A stretch of DNA of 64,000 nucleotides, from NCBI GenBank assembly GCA_900708905.1, contig CAADRB010000006.1, positions 62,001 to 126,000 of the forward strand. The letters are read 5' to 3'. This DNA is from Hymenolepis diminuta. Its lineage: Eukaryota > Platyhelminthes > Cestoda > Cyclophyllidea > Hymenolepididae. The position numbers and the translations under genes are program-made. The notes beneath the pieces are model-generated. The model saw only the letters and a program-made list of their open reading frames with translations. It had not been told where the DNA came from and did not search any database. Below are positions 12,058-23,760 of this stretch, one piece after another (the first letter of the stretch is position 1; every line of letters starts with the position of its first letter).

Positions 12058-12210
12058 ATGGCATTGTCTAGAAAAGCAAAACACAAGTTAGAAATAGCGG
12101 GACTTCTAGAAGTCGTCAGATCTTTCGTTTGCAAAGTTAGAAAGGAGCTGAATGAAAACATTGGAGATGAAGTGCGTGAGGTGTTCTCACATACCTTACG
12201 CACGCTATAG
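12058..12210 (+). pseudogene. Mariner-type transposase N-terminal relic
   Basis: A 50-codon frame starting MALSRKAKHKLEIA continues LLEVVRSFVCKVRKELNEN and ends at a TAG. The pattern (a short helix, then R-S-F-V-x-K-V-x-x-E-L followed by a charged segment) resembles the first helix-turn-helix of mariner/Tc1 transposases that begins DNA binding. The rest of the transposase (second helix-turn-helix and catalytic DD(D/E)) is absent downstream. The call rests on motif recall, not alignment. Confidence 0.5.
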
Positions 12211-14663
12211 CATACCTCAAAAGCTTCATCCCTCTTGCAGGAGATTATCTTGTAGTGAACAATTAATTACACTTTTAATCTTTATGTCGGAAATTATTTT
12301 ATGAAAATTATCACCTGCATTTTATAAAGCACAAGCATTTCCATGTTTATCGTTCTGGGGAATATTTCCTAATTTTCCCTCTGTGAGTCAGCTTATCTTA
12401 CCATTCAATTCAGCGCCTGAGACTCCGTTTCGCTCATGATCTGCTATCAAATAGCCTGAACTACATCCACGTATATGAAATACGATGGTGTTCAATTGCT
12501 GGGTCAGCTTGATCTAAGTTTGCTGTTATTTTGCCCTACATGTTTATCTCCAATCCCAAATTAACTAAACCCCCTCTGTGAACCCACAAATCGTACTGCT
12601 GTGCACATCGCATTCGTCCTTCACTGCATCTACTGGCATACGCTCTCCCCTTTCTGGTTTCTGGTCCTCTGTCAATAAATCCTCTCCAATGTCCTGCCTT
12701 CTCTCTCACATTTCTTTTACCGTAATGAAGATTGACAAAAGATAGGAGGTATAGCCTAAAGAATAGCTAAGGGAAAAACTTGATTCCTAACTCCTGGTGC
12801 ATCCCTTTTAAATCTGTTATTGGTATTCTATGTCGGTGCCTGGATATAAAGACTTGTTATTGATGCAATTACTGCTGCAGTTGTTGGTCAACCAGGCAAT
12901 CAGTCATTTTCAACGCATCCCGTCTATTTAAGCAAATATATTTCTATAGTAAAGAAATCATGAAGTTTTACAATTCTACAAGAATTTAAAACGACAGTAT
13001 ATTCAAACTGTCCTCACAATACTTTGTTATTGTCATAGGAATCATTGATTTCTTAATAAATTTCTTGACATATTCAAGCATTAGAGGTTTATGATAGAAT
13101 TGTTTAGCATTAGGTTCTTAATATATCTGAATGTCCGATATCCCGAACAAATAGATAAATGAACGTGAGACAACACCAAGTCAATCGCATTTCGGTTGCT
13201 CAGAGTTTGAGCGGACTATAACTCGATACTCGTTCATGTAAAGATAAAGCAGTCATATATTATTTTGTAAAATACGAGGAAAATAAATATCTAAATAGTT
13301 ATTGTCATGAAGGTATATATATATTTAACACAATTCCCAATAAAATTTCATCCTGGAAAAGTGGGTAATAAATTCTCGAAATATTCATTTTAGACTTAAA
13401 TGGTCACTTTACTGACCAGTATAAATAATTTAAGGCTTTATTTAATAATTACTTCCCCCCGAATTTACGCCTGGATATTTATCTCATAGCTGCTGACTCG
13501 GTCTTTATGGCAGTGGCCGATGCGTCTCCAGTGCATTTATTTTACGAAGCTTCTTGTATTGGCGATCACACGCATCAGCTCGCTTAGAGCCAAGCCGGAA
13601 ATCTCATTAATAATACAAAATTTTAAGGATAATAGTCAAAAGAAGTGTTTTAAATGTATTACTTTTAATAACTGATAGATTCGTATCACGGAAGACCAGA
13701 AAGACCAGAATATATTTTCTTGCAAAAAAGCATCTCATATTTGAAATAATGAACAAGCTGAATAAAAGAGCACTCGTTTTGTTAAATTTTTATCTTCCTC
13801 TAAACCATTTTTAGTCAGTCTTTATTAAGCTAAGCTAATAAAAAATTTACTCCACAAACTGAACTATGTGTAATATTATTCGGAGTGGAGCAGGGTCAGA
13901 TAATCGCGCATGATTGGGAAATAGGATAATTCCTAATCGAAAGTAATTACATTTTTTTAACTTTATGGACTGATATTATTTCGTGATTTATCCGAATCAG
14001 ATGAGAAGTATTTGGTATCTATTTGATTTATCACTTCTAAAGACAAAGTTAATGCGCATTCTCTTTATTTAACCTAACCTCTAACCCTTATTCTCGGTTA
14101 TTAGTTCAAGTAATGGTTATTTTTAAAAAATTGGCAAATGAGCTCAAAATTGAGCAGATGTTGGTTTTGAAGTGCGAGAGTTTTTATTAATTTACATTTT
14201 CTTAATCTCATCCCATTTAAATTAGTCTGATTGCCGAAGAAATCGCATTTAGGAATTCACTGAGTCCTAAGGTCGGGTGGTGATAGCACTCCCATCTTCA
14301 TTTACATTGTCACCAATCGGTTTAGGCTTGATAAATAGTTTTCTAATGGCCAAGATAGCAGGATGAAACTAGGTAAATATATTTGCGACCCTAGATGGAA
14401 TTAGTTTTGCTCATAATATTATTTATTAATTAATGGAGTAACTATTTCATTTCTCTCCAGATCTGAGCCAAGCGATATTTAATGATCACGTATATTATAG
14501 AGGTAGAAGCTAGATCTCTCAGTGCTACAACGTAGCAGAAAAGTCCAGGTTTACAATATGCTAAACTATTTTACAAATCGCTGCGCCACCGACACATCAA
14601 GTTAGCCAGACATTTCTCATACTGTTTCATCACTAATGCATTTGAGATATGAATGCTACTTAC
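12211..14663. other. Intergenic or intronic DNA without recognisable genes
   Basis: No sizeable open frame. The stretch about 12360-12720 is less AT-rich and may be old repeat. A short TA tract lies near 13314-13324. Confidence 0.35.
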
Positions 14664-14906
14664 TTTCGGAAACTGGCTGAAGGGGACACCGAAGTATTGG
14701 TTGGTATCTGAAGGAACTCTGAGACAGTGGTGCTGAGATGACGAGCCTGTCGCTGTACCATGCCATGTAGACGCACAGGGTGATGAGGAACGGTGATCTC
14801 AACGCGACCCAAACCAATGGTGCAAGCGTTGCGTTCACCATGACGTGAGGATCGAGCACAGGAGAGGAGAACATGAGAATGGTCCACCCGCATACAAGCC
14901 ACTTCT
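14664..14906 (-). CDS. Probable internal coding exon of an unidentified gene
   Basis: A 243-base, GC-richer island is bounded on the minus strand by a good acceptor (CAATTTTAG before 14906) and a good donor (AAA|GTAAGTAG after 14664). The best frame (1 + 80 codons + 2 bases) reads EVACMRVDHSHVLLSCAR and later TIGLGRVEITVPHHPVRLHG, MVQRQARHL and SEFLQIP. It has biased third positions and no stops. A second frame is also open but is hydrophobic and less natural. I do not recognise the family with certainty. The alternating polar/hydrophobic pattern with P-H-H-P-V-x-L-H-G-M faintly recalls large bridge-like lipid-transfer proteins (BLTP1/Tweek); treat that as a guess. Partner exons were not found, so flanking introns must be long. 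Confidence 0.55.
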
Positions 14907-17677
14907 CTAAAATTGAGGGAAGAAAAATTACAGTTAGTACCAATTATGTATAAATTATTAATTATTAAGCACTGTTGTAGTAATAGAATTAGAAATATTA
15001 TGAGTCAACTACCAGCAAAACCTTTTAATGAATTACATGAAAATAAGAGTTAATTATTTTGGAAATCAATACTCAGTGGTGACCATCTAGAAATAGTAGT
15101 GACTAGCAATTAAAAAGGAATCGTTGATTTCCAATTTGCTGAATATCTGACCTTGATTCAAGGTACTTGTTGAAAATACGTCAGTAAAGGAATACTTCTT
15201 AGGCGATACCAATATTAGACAAAGTAAATTTCCAATCTTCACTACCGCCAAATTTCGGTTTTAGATATGGTTAGTTCGGTTTGGACAAGGGATTTTAAGT
15301 TTACTGACATAGCATGTGGAATATAGTTATGTTAGTTAAACTTTTACTGTTAGTACTAATACCAATTTGAGACACTATTATTTGTGTAGATTAAATGGTC
15401 CTGAAAATACAAATCATACGATGGTGATGGGATTAAGTAGCACGTTTTTATTACTAACAGATCGAACTTGTAAGATAAAAAAATACTGTGTTTAAATTCA
15501 TTCATATCAAATCTAAATTTGAAAGATATGCCTTCCTAATGGTACCAAAATTTTTGTAAAACGACTATTCTAAACTGAAAACTGAAGTAGCATATTGTTC
15601 TTCTTTGCAATTTAAAGAAGACGAGTATATTGAGAAATCATTGATAAGTTGATAAATAGCTCATAACCAAATGCTTTAAATCTTAAACTGATTGCTGATT
15701 TACTTGTTTTAATGAATTTACAAATCTTTCACAAATCGCTGTAGTGACTTCATTTCCCATCTAGGTAATCTGTTATCGTGAATATTCTATTGATTTTAAT
15801 TCACATACTTTTGTTTATTATTGAGAAATCACAAACGTTAAAAATTTCAATGGTTCCATTTCTTCTATTTTTAGAAATGTCGAAGCTTATAAAAAATCAG
15901 ACCGGTATTGGCTTTACCGTACAATATGTTTTCTTCAATTCTTGGTAGAAAATACACTTTTCATTTGTGACTTTTGGAAGAATCCCATTTAATCCATTCT
16001 CAAGAACGCTGATGCCTAACTTTAACAAGCAATCAAGTGTGATTTTATAACTCTTTAAGATGCTCCTATGATTTAGAAATGAAATGAACGAGAGATAAGT
16101 GTGTACTCTTAGTAAAATTCATCATGGGTTCAACAAAAAATATAAAACACTCTGATCAATTTTTGGTTATTTATCGTAGAACCACTATTTAACAATCCCG
16201 TTCTAAGAAATATCAAAAATGCGGTTTCTGTTTATCACCATTGGAGGATGTAAAGAAGAGATGTAATTTTAATAAATAGAGGTGCTAAAACAACATTTGA
16301 AAGAACTCCAATAAACCCTTCCATTATTAAAAAAGTTTTCTGTATTATCCTGCTATCTTGAATGTTAAAAGGTCTTGGTACTGTATATACACTAACAATA
16401 TGCACCTCTTTTGCAATCAGAAAAATTTTAACAACGGGCTTAAGCAACCATCGCCTTGAAAACCAATATCAACTGCAATTTTCATCCTCTTGCCTTTGGA
16501 AGCTAGGGTCCAAACGTGAATCTTTTGATATCTTAAACTTAATTCCTATATCACACGAATATCCTCCCTTAATACATGTTGAATTGCTTTCTCATGATTG
16601 AATTTTGATGAATTGAGTCCACAGTGTTACGGGATTTTCACTTGTTCACGACCCAGCGCAAAACACAATGTTTGTTATTTTTGGGTATTTTGTAAATTTC
16701 AAAAATGAATGTGCGTTACATTAGCAGTACCGGGATGTAGATTGAAAATGGCGTTCTGACATGTGATGCTTTAGTTTTTTAATAAAAGATCGATATTTTT
16801 CGAAGAAACTTATCTTAGAACTACAATATTTAGCCTCACTATATAGTGATTATGTGATGTGCTAAGAGAATTAATAATGAAATATAAGATCATCTGAAAG
16901 CTTAAGTTGCTATTGATATTATAGTTGGTTGCAATTATTTTTTTTAATTTTTGGAGGAACCCTTAAATAATCAAAGTTTATTTCAGCAACATATGAATGA
17001 AGTGGATGTTAAAGTCAGGTTATAGAATGCGAATAATGGGGTGCTTACATAAAAAATTTTTTAAGCCAAGAAACTATCAAGGTGTGACCGAGAAAATCTT
17101 TTAAGTTGCTAACCTTCCAAGCTTTGCTAACTCCATTTCTATTCTTGAAGAGATAGTATTATTATTGTAGAAGATTTAAGTCCTTTTTATTTTACTCTAG
17201 ATAAATTTAAAATCTATTTAAACTGACATTATTCGAAGATCTATTGAAAAGAACTGAAGTATTCTAAGCACTTAGTGAGTCAATTTGGTACTTATTATCC
17301 GCAGTTAAGCAGAAATTAAAACTAGTCAACCTAATAAAGTAACTGAACACAGAACCATAAAGTAGATCAACATGTGTTAAGAGAAGGGGTCGAAGAGAAG
17401 TAAAAAAAAATATGGACATAAAGAGTCTTACAAAATTTTCATTTTAATAAGATTTTTCGTCTTTTTGTTCACGTTTAAATGTTAAAAATTTTCGGATTTA
17501 TCTCTTGTTTTCTGAGTGAATCTTCCATCAAGGAGTAATGAAGGATCCGTACTACCTGAAAATCTGCTGGAAATTTGGAACAAATGAAGTAGTTAGGCTC
17601 TCATCTTAGACGCTCTGCATGGATAAAATCGAGTGAATTACACCAATGATTAGTGATTTTCCTCAGAGGTGCAGTAG
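14907..17677. other. Non-coding DNA flanking the unidentified exon
   Basis: AT-rich, with frequent stops. A plus-strand open stretch at 16362-16601 (79 codons) has no recognisable domain. It may be intron of the gene carrying the exon at 14664-14906, but nothing proves it. Confidence 0.3.
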
Positions 17678-17905
17678 ATGTCCACGATTCAGGATATGAA
17701 CTCTGCCAGGAGGTTGTTAATCAAACAGCTGATGATTGTGGAGGTAGCGTGCATGACGACTGCCTCAAGATGGTAGCAAAGAAATACTATATTACACCGA
17801 ATATTGTGCAAGAAATTGTGTAGAGCTACTGAAAAAAATCCCATCAAAATTTTACAAAACTGTCGGGAATATGGGAATGCAATCAGAATCACGTTATTGT
17901 AAAGA
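17678..17905 (+). pseudogene. Possible dynein-light-chain-like relic
   Basis: From an ATG at 17678 the frame reads MSTIQDMNSA. One frame over, from about 17700, it continues QEVVNQTADDCGGSVHDDC, LKMVAKKYYITPNIVQEIV, then after two in-frame stops KKSHQNFTKLSGIWE. The layout (charged helix, A-x-K-Y, I-x-x-x-I, K-K, then a G-x-x-W strand) loosely resembles 8-kDa dynein light chains, which are multicopy in flatworms. At least one frameshift and two stops make it a broken copy. Identification is weak. Confidence 0.3.
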
Positions 17906-20900
17906 AAATTATTGTTCCATTGAGCGGATTGATTGTGACCATTTAATCATTTTATCTCCCTGTTCCCATAGGCGTTTTGTTATATTAATTTATCAAACAA
18001 TAAATGAAATTTCTTATATACTTAGGATACGTGAACTATGACTATTTAAACTGCGTATGAAATTGTTATTTAATTTGACTGTTAGTAATTATATTTAAGC
18101 CTTCAATAATGAAAATGGAGGGAAAAACGACAAGTATGTCTTACAGTATCTTAATTATTATATTAATATGACATCAAAAGGAAATTTAGACTAAATTCTG
18201 GGTACTGAAAAGTCGTACTTCATTCTATTTCGGATTCCAGTTGTACAATATTTACTTAATGGATAGTTAACGTTCCAAATTTCGAATTCCATTATTATGC
18301 CTCTAGATTGCTGTCCACGATATCCAGTGTTTTGGCAGATTGGTTAATTAGGATGATCGGTCAAACCACTTCGATTTGTTCTTTTTTTCTCAAATGCCAA
18401 AAAAGCACGATAAATTAGCTTTCATTTGCTTAACAAATTCTTACATTTTTACTCCCAAGGATCCCAAGATGAAACTGGCAGAGGCGCTTTAGATACATCA
18501 CGATTTACTTGAGCTCACTCACAATGAATTCATTTGTTACATGATGTGGCTGCAAAACTTTTGGGGAGATGCATACCCTACTTAGGATTTTCTGAAAATG
18601 TCCCCACATATTCTTAATTGAGAAAATCTCCAAGTATTTAGATCAGACTTACCCTTCATTCTTACCAAATATATGACCTCAAGCATCCAGTTTTACAACT
18701 GGCATAATATTAACTAGCATTAGAAACAAATGCATTATCAGTAAAGGAATGTAAGGTTTATTTAAAAGTACGTTTTTTCAATACTCTATCAATTTGTTTC
18801 CGTAGTCGGAAGTTTTTCAGTGTTATTCAATTATGACTCGCCCTTATCACCCCATAATTGTTTCAGATACCAAAACTTCCCTTCTCTCTAAACACGAATA
18901 TTGATTTCATATTTTTATCTTGTCGGCGAAATTCTTAAAAGTTAGGATCTTTTCTCTATTCCATTATTTTGTGATTCCATAGAATCAGGATTAGGATACT
19001 TTGCTTATATGATCCTCGAGTAGCTTTGTATGAGGTTGCTTACGACTTGTACAATATGGAGACCTATGCTAAGCTTAAAGAATATACATTTTTTCAAAGG
19101 ACAACATGCAGCATGATAAATGTGTAAAGAAGAAAACGGTCATTCAACCACTTTTTCTATTCTTCACTTGTGTGCTTTCATATAATAGTCTCATATTCAG
19201 GGCTTCATAGTGAGAAGAAACAAATATGTTTCTATGAATATAGCCTTCAAATTTAAATATTACAGGTCAAGGCTGGAAAAGAATGCCAAAATGTAGAAAA
19301 AGGTCCTTCTGTAAGGTACTAGAGTTTGAAAGTTAAGTATCTCATTGTTCATTTCTTATCTATGATACATCTTTAAACATATGGATTTATTATTATTAAC
19401 TCACCAAATAATAAAACCCGTCGCGTACTTGTATATTTATAAAAATATTTGTAAAAAGCAATCCATTAAGGATTAAGTGACAGAGATCGAGCCCTAATAT
19501 GCAAGTTTTGGGATTTTTTCTCAGCTTCCTGAGTGAACCCTCGTTTGCAGAGTCCATAGCTGATTGATTAGGATACTAATTTAGATTGTTGGTCATCTAT
19601 TCCACAAACATTTTTCATTGACGGATATATACACTAACGGTACTGTCACCTTCAATTTATCGAATATTCTCCATAACTAATTGACTGATTTTTGAGATGG
19701 AGTTTTATGAACAGCGGTTCCGAGAAAAATAATACTAGGATGGTTAAACCAAACTATATCAGAGCACTATCTCCACCACATGTATAAAGTCTATTCATTT
19801 GTATTTTCTTCAAGAAACTTTTGAGATTATGGATTTTCCCTTTCGGATAAACTTTCTGAATTCCTGAAATCAGCGAAAGTTTACTTCTTTCATTCTTAGT
19901 GAAGTGGTAAAAAATGAAATCTCTACAAAATCGACTGAATCTCCTTTATCCATTCATATCGAAATCAAGAACTGAAATCAATAAATTCCCATGTCCGACT
20001 AGTAAAATGTATACTAGCTTTATAAATAAAATGATTCGCACTATTAATAATGCGATAGTAAATATGCACCATCATTTACATAAAAATTTCTTTCAGACTG
20101 CTGTTTTTGTGAATCCTCGGGCAGTTATTCGGCGGTTTTATATCTGTTGATCTGGTCTAACTTCTTTTCTGTTAATTGATGGAGAAAATAATGAAATTAG
20201 AATGTGAAATAAATTTTTAGAAACGTCTTTATTTTTGTTTGCTTTTTAACTTCTTAATACCGATTTTATAAATTTTCTGAAGGTCAATTTAAATACAGTT
20301 CGTACTGCCTAAAAATGACTACTGTTCCTTTTCTTACTGAATATCGGACATCAATTATGTAAATCTATATTCCACCGAAGACGATGTATTAAACTATTCG
20401 AACTGAGATCTCAGGGTTGATCAAGTCCAATTAATTGAAGAGTGTCAATTTTACCTATTAGCCCTTCGTAAATCTTAAGGGATTCCTTCCCTAGAAATCA
20501 TAAATCTGCTAAAAAATTCGTGTTGCTTTTTGCAAAAAATTTGAACCCTGCTTACTATTCGGCTTTAGATTTTTGAGAAGTAATCATTTTGGCTCGACTC
20601 TGGAATATGTGATTCGAGAGGATGCAAAGGGTTTGGACAAACGGGAAATACTTTTCTGTTGATCTACAATAATACCTAACTTTTAAAAGCCTCCAAAATT
20701 GTTAAATCGAACTATATTTTAAAGATTGATGAAACTGGAAAACAATATGGACATGAATTTGAAGTCAAATTTGAAGGTTACTATTCGTTCGAATGCTCAT
20801 CATGCACCTACTTCAGTTCCTTCCGTTCATACTACCTCCACCCCAATTCTGAATCTCCCGCTATATAGTTAACCGGAAATATGTCCAAATTTATCGAAGG

Positions 20901-22269
20901 TCTGAACTTCGGCAGAACTTTTAATCAAGGTCGGTAGACACAATAATTTTTTCCCCGGCGAACTTTGTCAAACAGAGAGGACGAGTCTGTTTTCTCATTA
21001 GAAAGCTGGATCCTGACGATTACGAAGAATATTCAAAGCTTGTTCTCCTCGAACAGTTTGAGGAACTCAATTTCCAGAGGATGATGGCAGAAATGTTTCA
21101 GCAATACCTATCTATTTTTAAGATTGACCCTTAATGCTTTGATTTCTCCAATGATAATGATGAGGGTTTGTTGTTGCTTATTTCTAATGTGATAAATTTT
21201 GCTTCCATTCATTTTCAGAGGGATGATTATATAATGTACAATTTTTGGTTTCGAGATCCGAAAAAGTCCTTTTATTTTGTTAATTCCAACTTATCTTCTA
21301 GTGTTTGTGAAAGAAAATCCCCCATATAAAGTTGCATGTCAAAGATCTTATTAAGGTAGCGTATCTAACGTTTCAGCCACAATTGTGCCTAATATTGGCA
21401 TTTGAGCCGTTCTATTAACATAAACCTTCCATTATCTTTTCTTTGCTACCGATTTTGGCACTTCTTTTGGCAATATTCTTTCAAGTGGTAGCAATTTAGG
21501 CAATGCCGTAGTATTGGGCATAAATACCACCCCTCCTCAGATCCTCTGAGTCATCCACCAACAAAAGACGAAGATGACCGAATTCCCCGTAACCAAGCGG
21601 AGAATCTAAAAGTTCAAGGGCAAATTATCAGTTTTTGGTCTTTTGGATTCCTCCATAAATGCCATCTTCAATCAGGTACATTCTACTGATGTTTATCCCA
21701 CCATCCACAGCATAGATGATAGTTCAATATTTTCTTAATGTATTCCTACAAGGTCATATGAAAAAAATAGTGTCATTAAAGCATACTAAATTCTTAACCT
21801 ATGTTTCATCCAAGTTGATAAGTATCAGTTACAGAACTTAGACAGCTCGAATAAATCTCCCATTTTAAATCTTTTTTCTTTCTCGAAGTCAGCTGCTCTT
21901 TTTTGTAATTTCTTGAAAATTGAATAGAACTATTTGTGCCGGCTATTCCGTTTATCTAAATACACTCTTAGAGTCTAGATGCTTGTACTGAAGAGCACCT
22001 TCTCCGTAAGGAATGGTTAAATAAGCTGAACTACATATTGAAATGGCTCTAGAGTCAGGACAGTTCCTGACATTGAACACTCTTTCTGTTTCGATGCATT
22101 AGACACCTTTGAAATACCTGCCATTTTCGCAACACATGGTAGATTTCATGATCTCGAGTCTTTCTGATACAACTTTATACTTAAACGTTATAATTGCCAT
22201 AGATCGATCTTATCATGAGCCTCAAAATTGATTTACGACACTAATGTTCAGCACCCAAAAATATTATTT
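17906..22269. other. Non-coding, AT-rich; possible old Gypsy gag at its end
   Basis: No convincing gene. A plus-strand open stretch at 19914-20150 (78 codons) shows no motif. Around 21000-21130 the plus strand reads QFEELNFQRMMAEMFQQYL-like residues. That could be the start of a gag for the pol remnant at 22.3-23.8 kb, but the stretch between is too decayed to join. Confidence 0.3.
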
Positions 22270-23760
22270 CTACCACTGAGCCAACAAATGCAACTCCTAT
22301 TGTCTTCTATTAAGTTTTTTTGGTCTAGTTTTTGAAGAGCAAGATCGTCGCTTGGGTCTCGAGAAAATTCGGGTAATGATCAAAAGTTATGGTCTACTGA
22401 TATTGTAACGCTGCCTTTCAGTAAATAACTTTGTTTTTACAGCACTACGTAATGCTTAGGTACCTCACCAAAGAAAGTTACAAAAATAATTCATTTGCCA
22501 TGTTTGAGAAAGCATTGAAAATTTAATGGAATGTTCACTTCTGATATTTTGATCAAGCCTTACAACTCTGAACTTCCTATCATCGTATTTGCAGATGTTT
22601 CTAACTATGACGTTGGTGCAGCTATTGCTCATGTTTTCGAACTCTTAGTTTGGCTAAAAAGAACTACAGTCAGATCGACAATCATTTATATACCTTCTCT
22701 CACAATCATTAAATTCATTTTTCTTTATAAGTCGGCTTTAGCGCTAATTTACCATTCTACAAGATACCGAAATGCCATTGAATTTGATCATGCCGACTGT
22801 CTTTCTCATCCCATCTTCAAATAAATATTTTCTAACTATGAAAAATGAAGTTCAAAGGCTCTTTAACGTTCGCATTTTTCAATTACTGCCACTGATATTC
22901 TGAATACCACAACAAAATATTTGTTTTTTCCAAAAAATCTGTTAAACACACAGTAAGTGGCCGCATATTCCTCAAAAGAGTGACTTTCTACAACTCTAAT
23001 GGCCTCGTGAAACCGCCTGCGCAATGAATCTACCACTAAAACCTTTACACACTAACCTGGCATCGACAATAATATAACATTTGTTGTCCAGCCAAGTAGC
23101 AAATGCCAGTAAGCCACCAAAAGTTCAACTAACGGCATCCCAATCTCCTTGTTACTGGATAATGCTGGACCTACTAATGAGAATTATATTTCGGAATACT
23201 CGCCCTCAACATCCACTATATAGTCTATGATGATTTATAGTTTTCTTTCCTCGTGGACTATCAGTGAGAATTGTATCATGTAGCGGCACCCATTTCTGTT
23301 TTTCTCAGTTTCACGACTTCGGTCACAAATTAAATATCCCATGTCCACTCTCAATCATACCATTGTCAATGGAATTTTCAAGCAGAATGATTTGACGACA
23401 TATTGAACCGAGAAATCATAAGGAAAAGAGACATCGGAAGACATTCTAAATGCATTGCAGCTTTATGAAACCGCTCTTCAACTGAAGTCCATAGAGGACA
23501 AAAACGGACCATTCACTATTTGAATGATTTGGAAGACAAAATAGGTAAGCCCAGTAAAATCCAGGAGTATGTATGAACGAAGGGCTAGAATCTTGGTTAG
23601 GTGAAAGTTTGGACGTTTGCTTGCATTTAGGACTTCTATATCTGTTTGGATATTGGGGGCAGATTTCACTGAGGCAATTTAATTACCCATGACTCTGGAG
23701 TTCAACAGTACCAGACAAAAACTTGATTCGTTGGAGATTACGCTCAACACATTCAATCTC
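22270..23760 (+). pseudogene. Decayed Gypsy pol: RT thumb, RNase H, integrase fragments
   Basis: Pieces in several frames keep the Gypsy order. First is EPTNAT (22277 region), then FEKAL, then TSDILIKPYNSELPIIVFAD followed by VSNYDVGAAIAHVF (RNase H start, 22534-22640). Next come KKNYSQID (RNase H helix) and DHADCLSH (about 22787, RNase H end, where the family has ADxLSR). A DNAGPTNENY-like block follows (about 23159, integrase F-A-G-P region), and finally HKLNIPCPLS with the H-P-Q-S-N-G-like stretch near 23325-23375. Many stops and frameshifts show long decay. RNase H Asp in FADVS is kept. Confidence 0.65.

Noticed and set aside
14664..14906. Hydrophobic frame (MVLTVIF...WLVCGW...) as a membrane protein
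   Set aside because: The frame is open but codon usage and residue pattern favour the other frame within the same splice bounds.
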